From CAYLPJ01 sp964385465 (GTDB lineage Bacteria; Planctomycetota; Phycisphaerae; SM23-33): a stretch of DNA of 60,390 nt. Position numbers and translations under genes: made by a program. The stretch covers positions 1-60,390 of the forward strand of contig CAYLPJ010000039.1 of assembly GCA_964385465.1 (NCBI GenBank), read 5' to 3'. Positions 29,490 through 38,660 of the stretch are shown here, piece by piece; the stretch's first letter is position 1, and each line of letters starts with the position of its first letter. The notes beneath the pieces are model-generated. The model searched no databases. It worked only from the letters and a program-made list of their open reading frames with translations, and was not told the DNA's origin.

Positions 29490-30938
29490 ATGAGCACAGA
29501 GCAACGATACAACCCGCTGACGCCCGACCTCGTCGCCGAACTCCAACGCATCTGCGGCGAGAAGTACGTCGTGTACGGCGACGAGGAGAAGCTCGAGGCC
29601 TTCAGTCATGACGAGGTCGCCGAGGCGAAGTACGCCCACGCGCCCGAGGCGGTCGTTCGGCCCGCGTCGGCCGAGGAGATCGCCGAGATCATGAAGCTGG
29701 CCAACCGCGAGCGCGTGCCCGTTACGCCGCGCGGGGCCGGCAGCGGGCTCTCCGGCGGGGCCGTGCCCGTCTGCGGCGGCATCGTCCTGTGCACCGACCG
29801 CATGAACCGCATCCTGGAGATCGACGAAGAGAACCTGATGGCCGTCGTCGAACCGGGCGTGGTCACCAACGAGATCAACGAAGTCATCGCCGACCGCGGG
29901 CTCTTCTTCGCCGGCTATCCCATGAGCTTGGAGACCTGCTACGTCGGCGGCAACGTGGCCGAGAACGCCGGGGGCGGCAAGGCCGTCAAGTACGGCGTCA
30001 CCGGGCGATACATCACCGGCCTGGAGATCGTCACCCCCACGGGGCAGATCGTCCAGTTGGGCGGCAAGCTGGTCAAGGACGTCACCGGCTACAACCTGGT
30101 GCAGTTGATGGTCGGCTCGGAGGGCACGCTAGGGGTCTTCACCAAGGTTACGATCAAGCTCATGCCCGCGCCGAAAGCGTCGGTGGACCTGCTGTGCCTG
30201 TTCGAAACCGCCGAGGCCGCCATCGCCGCCGTGCCGAAGATCATGACCACCGGCGGGATCATCCCGACGGCCATCGAGTTCATGGACAAGTCCTCCGTCC
30301 ATGCCGCCTGCGACTACCTCAACGAGACGCTGCCATACGAGAACTGCGGGGCGATGCTGCTGATCACCGTCGACGGGCCCGACCCCGACCAGGTCGAGCG
30401 GGAATACGAGGCCATCGGCGAGTTGTGCCAGGAGGCGGGGGCGATGGAGGTCTACGTGGCCGACAACGCCACGACGTCGGAGCGGATATGGAAGGTCCGC
30501 CGGAACATCGCCGAGGCCTTCAAGGTCGTCAGCCCCCACCAGAGCCTCGAGGACATCGTCGTGCCCATCGCCGCCATCCCCCGAATGGTCACGGGGCTCG
30601 GCGAGATCAGCGCCCGCTGGGACGTGGCCATCCCCTGCTACGGCCACGCCGGGGACGGCAACCTTCACGCCACGCCGGTGATGAACCCCGACTGGACGCT
30701 GGCCGACTGGGACGAGAAGCTGCCCGCCATCCTCAAGGACATGTACGCCCTGACGGCCGAGTTGGGGGGAATGCTCTCCGGGGAGCACGGCATCGGGCAC
30801 AAGCGCAAGGGCTACATGCCCCAGTTCGTCGGGGAAGCGAACCTGGAGATGATGCGTGCGATCAAACGCGCCCTCGACCCGAGCCTGATCCTCAACCCGG
30901 GCAAGATCGTAGACGCCTGGCCCCGGAGCCACCCATGA
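29490..30938 (+). CDS. FAD-binding 2-hydroxyacid oxidoreductase (GlcD/D-lactate dehydrogenase type), copy 1
   Basis: A 482-residue FAD-linked oxidase of the vanillyl-alcohol-oxidase fold, which oxidises glycolate, D-lactate or similar 2-hydroxyacids. FAD-binding motifs are PVTPRGAGSGLSGGAVP near 75-92, GGNVAENAGGGKAVKYG near 150 and VGSEGTLGVFT near 210. The C-terminal domain ends with CYGHAGDGNLH near 385 and SGEHGIGHKRKGYM near 430, which supply metal- and substrate-binding residues. GTAGGAA lies before the ATG. It follows etfBA and overlaps the aldo/keto reductase by 4 nt. It is about 70% identical by eye to the gene at 32346. Confidence 0.92.
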   Translation: MSTEQRYNPLTPDLVAELQRICGEKYVVYGDEEKLEAFSHDEVAEAKYAHAPEAVVRPASAEEIAEIMKLANRERVPVTPRGAGSGLSGGAVPVCGGIVLCTDRMNRILEIDEENLMAVVEPGVVTNEINEVIADRGLFFAGYPMSLETCYVGGNVAENAGGGKAVKYGVTGRYITGLEIVTPTGQIVQLGGKLVKDVTGYNLVQLMVGSEGTLGVFTKVTIKLMPAPKASVDLLCLFETAEAAIAAVPKIMTTGGIIPTAIEFMDKSSVHAACDYLNETLPYENCGAMLLITVDGPDPDQVEREYEAIGELCQEAGAMEVYVADNATTSERIWKVRRNIAEAFKVVSPHQSLEDIVVPIAAIPRMVTGLGEISARWDVAIPCYGHAGDGNLHATPVMNPDWTLADWDEKLPAILKDMYALTAELGGMLSGEHGIGHKRKGYMPQFVGEANLEMMRAIKRALDPSLILNPGKIVDAWPRSHP

Positions 30939-31957
30939 TCGATGCCACGCACGCCTTCGCCGAGGACCGCTACGAGCAGGTCCCCTACCGCCGATGCGGG
31001 CGCAGCGGTCTGCTCCTGCCGGCCGTCAGCCTTGGGTTCTGGCAGAGCCTCGGCGAGCCGGGCAACCGGGAGACCTGCCGGGCGGCCTGCTATCACGCCT
31101 TCGACCACGGCGTGACGCACTTCGACTTGGCGAACAACTACGGCCCGCCGCCGGGCAACAGCGAACGGGTGATCGGCACGATCCTGAAGGACATGCCCCG
31201 CGATGAGCTGATCGTCTCGACGAAGGCGGGCTTCAGGATGTGGCCCGGGCCGTACGGCGACTGGGGCAGCAAGAAGTACCTCGTCGCCAGCCTGGACGCC
31301 TCGCTGAAGCGTCTGGGGCTGGACTACGTGGACATCTTCTACCACCATCGCCCCGATCCGCAGACGCCGCTGGAGGAGACGCTGGGCGCACTGGACCTGA
31401 TCGTCCGCCAGGGCAAGGCCCTGTACGCCGGCGTGAGCAACTACGACGGCGCGCGGTTCCGCGACGCCACCGAGTGCATTCGCGCGCGCGGGTGGACGCC
31501 GCTGACCATCCATCAGCCCTGCTACAATATGCTCCAGAGGAAACCCGAGACCGACCTGCTGGGCCAGACGGCCGCCGCGGGCACCGGGGTCATCGCCTTC
31601 TGCCCGCTGGCCCAGGGCATGCTGACCGACCGCTACCTCGACGGGCTGCCCCCCGACAGCCGCCGAGGCCGACAGGGCCAGGCCGGGCGCGACTGGTACG
31701 AGCAGCGAAAGGCCGAAGGGCTCTGGGAGAAGGTCGGGCACCTCAACGAGTTGGCGGCCGCCCGCGGCCAGACGATGGCCCAGCTCGCGCTGACGTGGCT
31801 GCTGCGGGATGCGCGGGTAACCAGCGTGCTGGTCGGCGTCTCCCGGGTCGAGCAACTGGCCGAGAACATCGCCGCGGCGACGGCCCCGCCGCTGACCGAC
31901 GAGGAGATCGCCCGGATCGACGCCGTACTGAACGCCCCCGCGCCCGAGTCGGCCTAG
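30935..31957 (+). CDS. Aldo/keto reductase (YghZ/glyceraldehyde-3-phosphate reductase type)
   Basis: A 340-residue (beta/alpha)8 NADPH-dependent carbonyl reductase. Catalytic residues are recognisable: FDLANNYG (Asp and Tyr) near 65, STKAGF (Lys) near 97 and YHHRPDP (His) near 131. YGPPPGNSERVIG is the signature of the YghZ/Kv-beta-like branch that reduces L-glyceraldehyde 3-phosphate and methylglyoxal. The start overlaps the FAD oxidoreductase stop (ATGA), so the two are coupled. A reductase coupled to a 2-hydroxyacid dehydrogenase would fit an aldehyde-to-hydroxyacid route, but the substrate is not known. Confidence 0.92.
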   Translation: MIDATHAFAEDRYEQVPYRRCGRSGLLLPAVSLGFWQSLGEPGNRETCRAACYHAFDHGVTHFDLANNYGPPPGNSERVIGTILKDMPRDELIVSTKAGFRMWPGPYGDWGSKKYLVASLDASLKRLGLDYVDIFYHHRPDPQTPLEETLGALDLIVRQGKALYAGVSNYDGARFRDATECIRARGWTPLTIHQPCYNMLQRKPETDLLGQTAAAGTGVIAFCPLAQGMLTDRYLDGLPPDSRRGRQGQAGRDWYEQRKAEGLWEKVGHLNELAAARGQTMAQLALTWLLRDARVTSVLVGVSRVEQLAENIAAATAPPLTDEEIARIDAVLNAPAPESA

Positions 31958-31965
31958 GAACCGCC

Positions 31966-32319
31966 ATGAGACGACGCGTCTACATCTACCGCCAGGTCCA
32001 GGCCCGCCCCGTCGGTCTGCTGGGCTGCCTGGTCTTCCTGCTGGCACTGGTCGGACTCGCGGCGCTGGCGGTCTTCGTCTTCTTGCCACTGCTGGGCATC
32101 GCCGCGGTGGTGGTCCTCGCCCTGATGGGCTTGGCGGCCTTGACCGCGGCGGCCCTGCGCGTCCGGGCGTGGTGGCAGCGCCTGCGCGGCCTCGAGGAGC
32201 CCTCCGGCCCCACCACCTACAACGCCGAAGCCGTCGATGAGGAGGACGACGAGGACGACGAAGACGGTCCGCGCAAGCGGCTGTCCGTCCAGGTCCGTCG
32301 CCGCCCCCACCGCGAGTAG
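31966..32319 (+). CDS. Small two-span membrane protein with acidic tail
   Basis: A 117-residue protein with two adjacent hydrophobic segments (about residues 18-40 and 42-62) and a cytoplasmic C-terminal tail. The tail holds an acidic run of Glu/Asp (about 92-101) then a basic end. I do not recognise the family. It begins 8 nt after the aldo/keto reductase and ends 26 nt before the second GlcD gene, so it belongs to the same operon. Its position between redox enzymes may hint at membrane tethering; that is speculation. Confidence 0.7.
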   Translation: MRRRVYIYRQVQARPVGLLGCLVFLLALVGLAALAVFVFLPLLGIAAVVVLALMGLAALTAAALRVRAWWQRLRGLEEPSGPTTYNAEAVDEEDDEDDEDGPRKRLSVQVRRRPHRE

Positions 32320-32345
32320 CCCCCGGAAGGAACCGAGGCCTCCCC

Positions 32346-33773
32346 ATGGTCACCATGAAGTACAACGCCGTCACGCCGGAGATCGTCGAAGAGTTGGAGG
32401 GCATCGTCGGCCGGCGATACGTCATCCACGGCGACCCCGACAAGCTCGAGCCGTTCAGCCACGACGAGGTCCCCGATCCCAAGTACGCCCACATGCCCGA
32501 GGTGGTCGTCCGCCCGGACTCCGCCGAGCAGATCGCCGCCGTGATGAAGCTGGCCAACCGCGAGCGGATCCCGGTGACGCCCCGCGGCGCCGGCAGCGGG
32601 CTCTCCGGCGGCGCCGTGCCGATCGAGGGCGGCATTGTCCTGCTGACCGACCGGATGAACCGCATCCTGGAGATCGACGAGGACAACCTGATGGCCGTCG
32701 TCGAGCCCGGCGTGGTCACCGCGGAGATCAACGAGGCCCTGGCGCCGAAGGGCCTGTTCTACGCCGGCTACCCGATGAGCCGGGAGACATGCTTTATCGG
32801 AGGCAACGTCGCGGAGAACGCCGGGGGAGGCAAGGCGGTCAAGTACGGCGTGACCGGGCGGTACGTCACCGGCCTGGAGATGGTTACGCCGGCCGGCGAG
32901 ATCGTCCGCATGGGGGGCAAGCTGGTCAAGGACGTCACCGGCTACAACCTCATCCAGCTCATGGTGGGCTCAGAGGGAACGCTGGGGGTGTTCACGCAGA
33001 TCACGCTGAAGCTCATGCCCCTGCCGAAATCCTCGGTGGACCTGCTGGTGCTCTTCGAGACCGCCGAGGCCGCCATCTCCGCCGTGCCGCGAATCCAGAC
33101 CGCCGGCGGGATCATTCCGACAGCCATCGAGTTCATGGACCGCTCCAGCTTGCACGCGGCCTGCGAGTATCTCAACGAGACGCTGCCTTACGAGAACTGC
33201 GGGGCGATGCTGCTGATCACCGTCGACGGCCCGGACGTCAAGCAGGTCGAGCGGGAGTACGAAGCCATCGGCGAGCTGTGCTTCCAGGCCGGGGCGATCG
33301 AGGTCTACGTCGCCGACAACGCCACGACCTCCGAGCGCGTGTGGAAAGTCCGGGGAAACATCCCCGAGGCCTTCGCGGTGATATCCGCACACCAGGGCAA
33401 CGAGGACCTCGTCGTCCCCATGGCCTCGATCCCCAAGCTGGTAGCCGGGATGGAGAAGCTCTCGGCCGAGCACGGCGTGCACATCCCCGCCTACGGCCAC
33501 GCCGGGGACGGCAACCTGCACACGCGGATCGTCAAGGCAGCCGACTGGCCCCTCGAGCGGTGGCAGGAGGTCTTCCCGAAGGTCCTCCACGAGCTCTACG
33601 CCCTCACGGCCGAGCTCGGCGGGCGGATCAGCGGCGAGCACGGCATCGGGCACAAGCGCAAGGCCTACATGACCACCTGCGTCTCCGAGGCCTACCTCGA
33701 CATGTGCCGTGCCATCAAGCGCGCCCTGGACCCCGGGAACATCCTGAACCCCGGGAAGATCTTCGACGTATAG
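32346..33773 (+). CDS. FAD-binding 2-hydroxyacid oxidoreductase (GlcD/D-lactate dehydrogenase type), copy 2
   Basis: A 475-residue paralogue of the protein at 29490, about 70% identical along its whole length. It has the same motifs: PVTPRGAGSGLSGGAVP, GGNVAENAGGGKAVKYG, AYGHAGDGNLH and SGEHGIGHKRK. Differences lie mainly in the N-terminal 30 residues and the region after residue 360, where substrate specificity is usually set. The start at 32346 aligns with copy 1; a second ATG at 32355 is possible. AAGGAA lies upstream. It ends the etf operon and converges on the Gfo/Idh gene. Confidence 0.92.
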   Translation: MVTMKYNAVTPEIVEELEGIVGRRYVIHGDPDKLEPFSHDEVPDPKYAHMPEVVVRPDSAEQIAAVMKLANRERIPVTPRGAGSGLSGGAVPIEGGIVLLTDRMNRILEIDEDNLMAVVEPGVVTAEINEALAPKGLFYAGYPMSRETCFIGGNVAENAGGGKAVKYGVTGRYVTGLEMVTPAGEIVRMGGKLVKDVTGYNLIQLMVGSEGTLGVFTQITLKLMPLPKSSVDLLVLFETAEAAISAVPRIQTAGGIIPTAIEFMDRSSLHAACEYLNETLPYENCGAMLLITVDGPDVKQVEREYEAIGELCFQAGAIEVYVADNATTSERVWKVRGNIPEAFAVISAHQGNEDLVVPMASIPKLVAGMEKLSAEHGVHIPAYGHAGDGNLHTRIVKAADWPLERWQEVFPKVLHELYALTAELGGRISGEHGIGHKRKAYMTTCVSEAYLDMCRAIKRALDPGNILNPGKIFDV

Positions 33774-33921
33774 CGACGGACGCAAGGCGTTACCGGCTAT
33801 CGGCTGATTGCTGTTCGCCGGACACGTCCGGAGGCGTCGCCGGAAGCGCAACGCGGCCTGGCCTGGCCGAGCGTCTTAGGCAATCGGCCCTCGCGTGCCG
33901 CAGCCGCCGCTGACCGCATCC

Positions 33922-33937
33922 CCCTCGCCAGCGAGGG
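33922..33937. terminator. Possible convergent transcription-end hairpin
   Basis: CCCTCGC and GCGAGGG form a perfect 7-bp inverted repeat with a 2-nt spacer between the convergent genes ending at 33773 and 33980. No T-run follows on either strand, so it would not be a classical intrinsic terminator. A second imperfect palindrome, CCGGAC-AC-GTCCGG, lies about 100 nt upstream. Nothing else is visible in this 206-nt gap. Confidence 0.25.
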
Positions 33938-33979
33938 CACTTCCCCTCCCCCAACGACCACCTGATAAACAGGAACGAC

Positions 33980-34996
33980 CTACATGGCCTTCACAGGGAT
34001 CCGCCGGCCCTTGCGGGACGACTCCATCGCGGCGAAGACCATCGCCAATGAGTGGATGTTGTCGTGGCATTCGGTCTGGGGAACCGTGCCCTTGCGGAGG
34101 AAGGCCAGCATCTCCCGCAGGGCGCCGTGCATCGTGGGGTACTTCACCGTGGCCTTGGGGGCGCGGATATCGCGAAGCTTGCGGAAGAAGCCCGTCTTGC
34201 CCGAGACCGCCTGCCCGACCGGCTCGGCGTCCTTGGCGTAGATCAGGCTGCCCTTGTCCCCGATGAAACGCCAGTCCCCGTTCCAGCTCGTGTTGCAGCC
34301 CTCGGCGCACCAACTGCCAACCAGCGTGAAGACCACGTTGTCGGTCATCTCGAAGACGATCGTCGCGGCCGCGTCGCCTTCGTACCACGAGCCGGCGGGG
34401 TTGAACTCCTTGCAGTAGACCGCCTGCGGCTCGACGCCGGTCATGAAGCGGCAGAGGTCGAACTGATGGATGAGCATGTCGAGGATCAGGGGGCTTGCCA
34501 TCTCCGTGCGGAATCCGCCGAAGTGCGCGCCGATGTAGAACTCGCAGTTGACCGTGGTCAGCCGCCCGATCTTCCCGCCGGTGACCGCACGGCGGACGCG
34601 CTCGTGCAGCGCGTTCCACCGCCGCGACTGGCTGACCATGTACATCCTGCCGGTTTCCTCGGCCGTCCTGACCATCCGCCGCGCCTCGGCCATGCTGGAG
34701 GCCATCGGCTTCTCGCCGACGACGTGGCAGCCGGCCTTCAGCGCGGTGCAGGTGACCTTGCAGTGGGCCTCGGGGACGGTGAGGTCGACAACGAAGTCCG
34801 GCTGCGTCTCCTTGAGCGTGGCCTTCAGGTCTGTCGAGGCGGGACAATCGAGCTCGTACTGCTCGATGCGCCCCCGTGCGGCGCCGATGTCCAGGTCGAC
34901 GACCGCGGCGATGTTCACCTTCTCATCCAGCAACCTCGGAAACCACGCCCGGGAGATGCCCCCCGCGCCCACGACGACCGCACGCTCGCGCGCCAT
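33980..34996 (-). CDS. Gfo/Idh/MocA family oxidoreductase
   Basis: A 338-residue NAD(P)-dependent sugar or inositol dehydrogenase family member. The Rossmann fold opens RAVVVGAGGISRAWF (GxGGxx, residues 5-19). The conserved GEKPMASS, with the usual catalytic-region Lys of the EKP motif, is near residue 95. DMLIHQFDLCRFMTG near 175 holds the His that typically assists catalysis. No signal sequence, so it acts in the cytoplasm. It is the downstream-most gene of a minus-strand block but separated from the betaine transporter by 129 nt. The substrate cannot be deduced. Confidence 0.9.
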   Translation of the reverse strand: MARERAVVVGAGGISRAWFPRLLDEKVNIAAVVDLDIGAARGRIEQYELDCPASTDLKATLKETQPDFVVDLTVPEAHCKVTCTALKAGCHVVGEKPMASSMAEARRMVRTAEETGRMYMVSQSRRWNALHERVRRAVTGGKIGRLTTVNCEFYIGAHFGGFRTEMASPLILDMLIHQFDLCRFMTGVEPQAVYCKEFNPAGSWYEGDAAATIVFEMTDNVVFTLVGSWCAEGCNTSWNGDWRFIGDKGSLIYAKDAEPVGQAVSGKTGFFRKLRDIRAPKATVKYPTMHGALREMLAFLRKGTVPQTECHDNIHSLAMVFAAMESSRKGRRIPVKAM

Positions 34997-35125
34997 GCTT
35001 CGCTCCTTGGTGAAAGCTCGATCGGCTCCTGCTCGTGAACTGTCAGCCTACCCAGCCGATGTGGAGATGCAAGGCCCCCGCGGCGCGGCTGCGGGTTCCG
35101 GGCGCTGCCTGCGGCCCGGGGGGCG

Positions 35126-36088
35126 TCACCGCGAGGCGGCGGACGGTCGGGTGGCCGTGGGGCCCAGGAGGCCCTGCTCCCGCAGGAAGTCGCGGGCCAC
35201 GTCGCGGGCGCGGCGGGGGTCGGTCTTGCGGTCCACCTGGTAGTTCAGCCGCTGCATGGTCCTGTCATCGATCCGCCCGGCCAGGGCGTTGAACGCCTCG
35301 CGCAGGTCGGGGTGTTTCTTGAGCGTCTCGGCGCCGACAACCGGGGCGGCGTAGTACGGGGGGAAGAAGTGCTTGTCGTCGTCCAGCGTCTTGAGCTTGA
35401 GCGCGGCGATGCGCCCGTCGGTGGCGAACCCGCAGATCACGTCCACCGCCCCGTCGGCGCAGTTCTTGTACATCAACCCGGGGTCCATCTGCCGGGGCTC
35501 GTCCTGGAACTGGAGATCGTAGGCGTCGGTCAGGCCCTCGTAGCCGTCGGGGCGCTGAAGGAACTCGGCCGTAAAGGCGGCGCTCAGGATCGGCTCCTTA
35601 CCCGACCGCACATGGTCGGCAAGGTCCGAGAACGTCTCGATGCCGAGCTCCTCGGCCTGTCCGGTCCGCATGGTCAGCGTATAGGTGTTGTTGAAGCCGT
35701 ACGGGTCCAGCCAGATGACGCCGTACTCGTCCTCGAAACGCTTGCGGACCTTCTCGTACGCCGCGTTGGGCTCGCCGATCACCGGCTCCTTCAGGATGGT
35801 CACCAGCCCCGTGCCGGTGTACTCGCTGTAGGCGTCGAGCTGGCCTGACCGCAGGCCGTTCCAACAGACCATCGTCCCGCCGAGGTACGTCTTCGTCTCG
35901 GCGCGGAGGTCCGTCCGCTCCTCGACCAGCAGGGCCAGCATGTGTGCGAGGACGGACTGCTCGGTGAAGTCCTTGCCGCCGATGGTCACGTCGGGCGCGT
36001 TCAAGGCGCGGTAGACGGCCACGCCGACCACGGCGGCGACAAGCACGGCGGCGAGGGCCGCCAGCAGCACTTTCGACGTTCCGCGCAT
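35126..36088 (-). CDS. Glycine betaine/choline-type ABC transporter substrate-binding protein
   Basis: A 320-residue binding protein of the OpuAC/OpuBC/OpuCC family, with an uncleaved or cleaved N-terminal hydrophobic segment (residues 6-27). VTIGGKDFTEQSVLAHML near 35 and LDAYSEYTGTGL near 85 are hallmarks. GLMYKNCADGAVDVICGFATDG near 210 is the second-lobe signature. It binds quaternary ammonium osmolytes in relatives. It lies 24 nt after the permease gene in the same operon. Confidence 0.9.
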   Translation of the reverse strand: MRGTSKVLLAALAAVLVAAVVGVAVYRALNAPDVTIGGKDFTEQSVLAHMLALLVEERTDLRAETKTYLGGTMVCWNGLRSGQLDAYSEYTGTGLVTILKEPVIGEPNAAYEKVRKRFEDEYGVIWLDPYGFNNTYTLTMRTGQAEELGIETFSDLADHVRSGKEPILSAAFTAEFLQRPDGYEGLTDAYDLQFQDEPRQMDPGLMYKNCADGAVDVICGFATDGRIAALKLKTLDDDKHFFPPYYAAPVVGAETLKKHPDLREAFNALAGRIDDRTMQRLNYQVDRKTDPRRARDVARDFLREQGLLGPTATRPSAASR

Positions 36089-36112
36089 GCGTCTGTCTCC
36101 TTGCCGGGCGCC

Positions 36113-36784
36113 TCAGGACGCGCCGGAATTCTCGCTCTCGGCTCCACCGGGCGTCAGCCAGTTCTCCAACATCCCCAGCAGCCACTCGAACAGCAGGGAC
36201 AGGGCTACGGCGGGCACGGCCCCGCCCAGGATCAGGTCGATACGGTCACCGGAAATGCCCTGGAAGATGGGCTTGCCCAGGGACTCGGCGCCGATGAGGC
36301 TCACCAGCGTCGCGATGCCGATCGTCCACACCGTCGAGATCCGAACCCCCGCCATGATCACCGGCAGAGCCAGGGGGATCTGCACCTTCAGCAGCACCTG
36401 CCGGGGACGCATGCCCATGCCCGTGGCCACCTCGATGATCGTCGGGTCCACCTGCCGGATACCCGTATACGTGTTCCGCAGGACCGGAAGCAGGGCGTAG
36501 GCCACCAGGGCCACCAGGCCCGGCCAGATGCCAATCGTCGGCAGCCCCAGCGCCAGGAACAGCACGGCCGCGAGGGCCACCAGCGCCAGCGACGGAACCG
36601 GCTGAACGATCCCCGCCAGGCCGATGATGGCATTGGAGAGCCGGCGGAAACGGCTGCGCGCCAGCACGATTCCCAGCGGGATCGCCGCCGCGCAGGCCAA
36701 CACGATCGCCAGGAAGCTCAGCAGCAGGTGGTCGGCCACCAGACCCAGGATCCAGGGCCCGTACTGTCGCAGCCACTCGATCAT
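36113..36784 (-). CDS. Glycine betaine/choline-type ABC transporter permease
   Basis: A 223-residue inner-membrane permease with about five or six spans, of the BPD_transp_1 family (OpuBB/OpuCB size). PLGIVLARSRF near 40, NAIIGLAGIVQPVPSLAL near 52-69 and the EAA loop region VDPTIIEVATGMGMRPRQVL near 116-135 are visible. The start overlaps the ATPase stop by 4 nt (36781-36784). Confidence 0.9.
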   Translation of the reverse strand: MIEWLRQYGPWILGLVADHLLLSFLAIVLACAAAIPLGIVLARSRFRRLSNAIIGLAGIVQPVPSLALVALAAVLFLALGLPTIGIWPGLVALVAYALLPVLRNTYTGIRQVDPTIIEVATGMGMRPRQVLLKVQIPLALPVIMAGVRISTVWTIGIATLVSLIGAESLGKPIFQGISGDRIDLILGGAVPAVALSLLFEWLLGMLENWLTPGGAESENSGAS

Positions 36785-37764
36785 GACTCGGTCCCCGTCT
36801 GCTCCAGCACCTCGGTCATCAGGTCCAGGAGCCTCTGCTTGGCCAGCCTGCCGGCGAACTCACCGCGCTGATAGACCGGGGCGTAGGCTTGGCCGGTCCG
36901 CTTGAACAAGTCCAGCGCCCCGACGAGGCTGCTGGCGAAGGTCAGCCGGTCTTCGGGCCTTTCGGCCGGGGCCTCGGCCTCGGTGTCCAACTCATCGCGC
37001 AGCGAACGAAGCGTCCGCGTCAGCAGGGCGAGTTGGAAGCGGTGCTGACCGAGGAACTGGTCCACGAATTCGTCGGCGGGCTCTTCCACGATCGCCCGCG
37101 GCGTGTCAAGCTGCCGGACCTGCCCGGCATCGAGGATGGCGATGCGGTCGCCCATCCGCACGGCCTCGAAGACATCGTGCGTGACGAACAGGATGGTCTT
37201 GCCGATCTCGGACTCGAGTTCCAGGAACTCGTTCTGGAGTTCCTCGCGGGTGATCGGGTCGAGGGCGCCGAAGGGCTCGTCCATGAGCACGATGGGCGGA
37301 TCGGCCGCCAAGGCGCGAGCGACGCCGATGCGCTGCTTCTGCCCGCCGCTGAGCTGGCCGGGATAGCGGTCGCGGAACTCCTCGGCCTTCAGCGAGACCA
37401 TCTCAAGCATCGCGTCGACGCGCTTGTCGATGTCGGAGCCCGCCCATTTCAGCAGCCTGGGCACGATGGCGATGTTCTCGGCGACGGTCATGTGGGGGAA
37501 CAGGCCGATGTGCTGGATGGCGTAGCCGATCCGGCGCCGCAGGACGATGGGGTCCTGCTTCATCACGTCCTGCCCGTCCACGAGGATGCGGCCGCCGGTC
37601 GGCTCGATCAGCCGGTTGACCATCTTCATGGTCGTGGTCTTGCCGCTTCCGCTGGTGCCCAGCAAGACCACCGTCTCGCCCTGCTCGACCTCCAGGGAGA
37701 CATCGCGGACGGCAAACGTCTGCCCGCCGTCGTAGCTCTTGCTTACACCGTCAAGGACGATCAT
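36781..37764 (-). CDS. Glycine betaine/choline-type ABC transporter ATP-binding protein
   Basis: A 327-residue ATPase of the OpuBA/ProV family. Walker A is GTSGSGKTTT (about 36-45), Q-loop AIQHIGLFPHMT, signature LSGGQKQR near 135 and Walker B IVLMDEPFGALDP near 155. Residues after about 240 form a regulatory tail, which in ProV-like proteins holds two CBS motifs; here the tail contains one recognisable CBS-like segment. It is 43 nt downstream of the methyltransferase gene and overlaps the permease gene. Confidence 0.92.
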   Translation of the reverse strand: MIVLDGVSKSYDGGQTFAVRDVSLEVEQGETVVLLGTSGSGKTTTMKMVNRLIEPTGGRILVDGQDVMKQDPIVLRRRIGYAIQHIGLFPHMTVAENIAIVPRLLKWAGSDIDKRVDAMLEMVSLKAEEFRDRYPGQLSGGQKQRIGVARALAADPPIVLMDEPFGALDPITREELQNEFLELESEIGKTILFVTHDVFEAVRMGDRIAILDAGQVRQLDTPRAIVEEPADEFVDQFLGQHRFQLALLTRTLRSLRDELDTEAEAPAERPEDRLTFASSLVGALDLFKRTGQAYAPVYQRGEFAGRLAKQRLLDLMTEVLEQTGTES

Positions 37765-37807
37765 CGTGTCGGCTCGGCCCTCCGGAAAGACCGCCGCGGG
37801 GAGGGCC

Positions 37808-38659
37808 TCACGCCTCGGCCGTCTCGTAGCGGCCGATCAGGTCGGACTGCTCGAAGTCCAGCAGTTCGTCGGGCACCTCGGCCAGCTTGCGGGCGACGAC
37901 GGCAACGTAGTGCAGCGGCTCGCCGCTGACCGAATGCCGGTGGCAGTACCGCCGGGTCGCCTGGACCTGGAGGATTTCGTCCCGGGCGAGGTCCTGGATC
38001 AGACGGCAGAAGCCGGTGGTGTCCGTCTCCTTCATGAACGCCTCTTTGATGTTGAAGGATACCCACCCCGGCGTGTCGATCAGGTCCAGCGACGTCAGGA
38101 ACGCGCGGGCCGGAATGTCCCCGAAGCCCAGCGCCGCCACCGTCGTCATGCAGTTGAGCTTGTGATTCCGCAGGATCTTCTCGACGTCCTCCGGCAGATC
38201 GGTCAGGTCCACGGTGTGGTAATCGGCGTACACGCCGGGCCGATCGCGCTCGGTGGCCTCCTCGGCCTCGGGGATGATGTCCACCCCGACGATCCGCTCG
38301 GCGCCGACGCGGTGCAGTTCGTCGCCGACCATCCCGTTGCCCGCCCCGACGTCCAGCACGCGAAGGCTGGTGGGCTCTTCGTCGAAGTCGCCGAGGACCT
38401 CGGCCAGCAGGCCCACGACGCGGCTGGGCGAGGAGCACTTGAGCGTCTCGTAGAACAGGGCCTCGTACAGGCCGGGGATCTTGTAGATGTCCCCGTAGTT
38501 ATGGAACCGGATCCGCTGGACCTGGCCGTCCACGCAGACCTCGCACCATTCGGCATCCTGTCTTGGCGTCTCGTCAAGGTCCGGCAGGCGGATGTCGTCA
38601 AACGCGCTGGGTATGGTCTCGACGCGATACTGCCACTGAGGCCTGGTCTGGATGTCCAT
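37808..38659 (-). CDS. Class I SAM-dependent methyltransferase
   Basis: A 283-residue protein with a Rossmann-like SAM-binding core: motif I LRVLDVGAGNGMVGDEL near 100, acidic loop VGVDIIPEAE near 123 and post-I VDLTDLPED near 150. The N-terminal 90 residues are specific to this family and I do not recognise them. It starts one nucleotide after the MarR gene stop (TGAAATG) with a GGAG site inside that gene. Its place between an osmolyte transporter and its likely regulator makes a substrate related to methylated osmolytes conceivable, but that is inference. Confidence 0.85.
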   Translation of the reverse strand: MDIQTRPQWQYRVETIPSAFDDIRLPDLDETPRQDAEWCEVCVDGQVQRIRFHNYGDIYKIPGLYEALFYETLKCSSPSRVVGLLAEVLGDFDEEPTSLRVLDVGAGNGMVGDELHRVGAERIVGVDIIPEAEEATERDRPGVYADYHTVDLTDLPEDVEKILRNHKLNCMTTVAALGFGDIPARAFLTSLDLIDTPGWVSFNIKEAFMKETDTTGFCRLIQDLARDEILQVQATRRYCHRHSVSGEPLHYVAVVARKLAEVPDELLDFEQSDLIGRYETAEA

Positions 38660-38660
38660 T

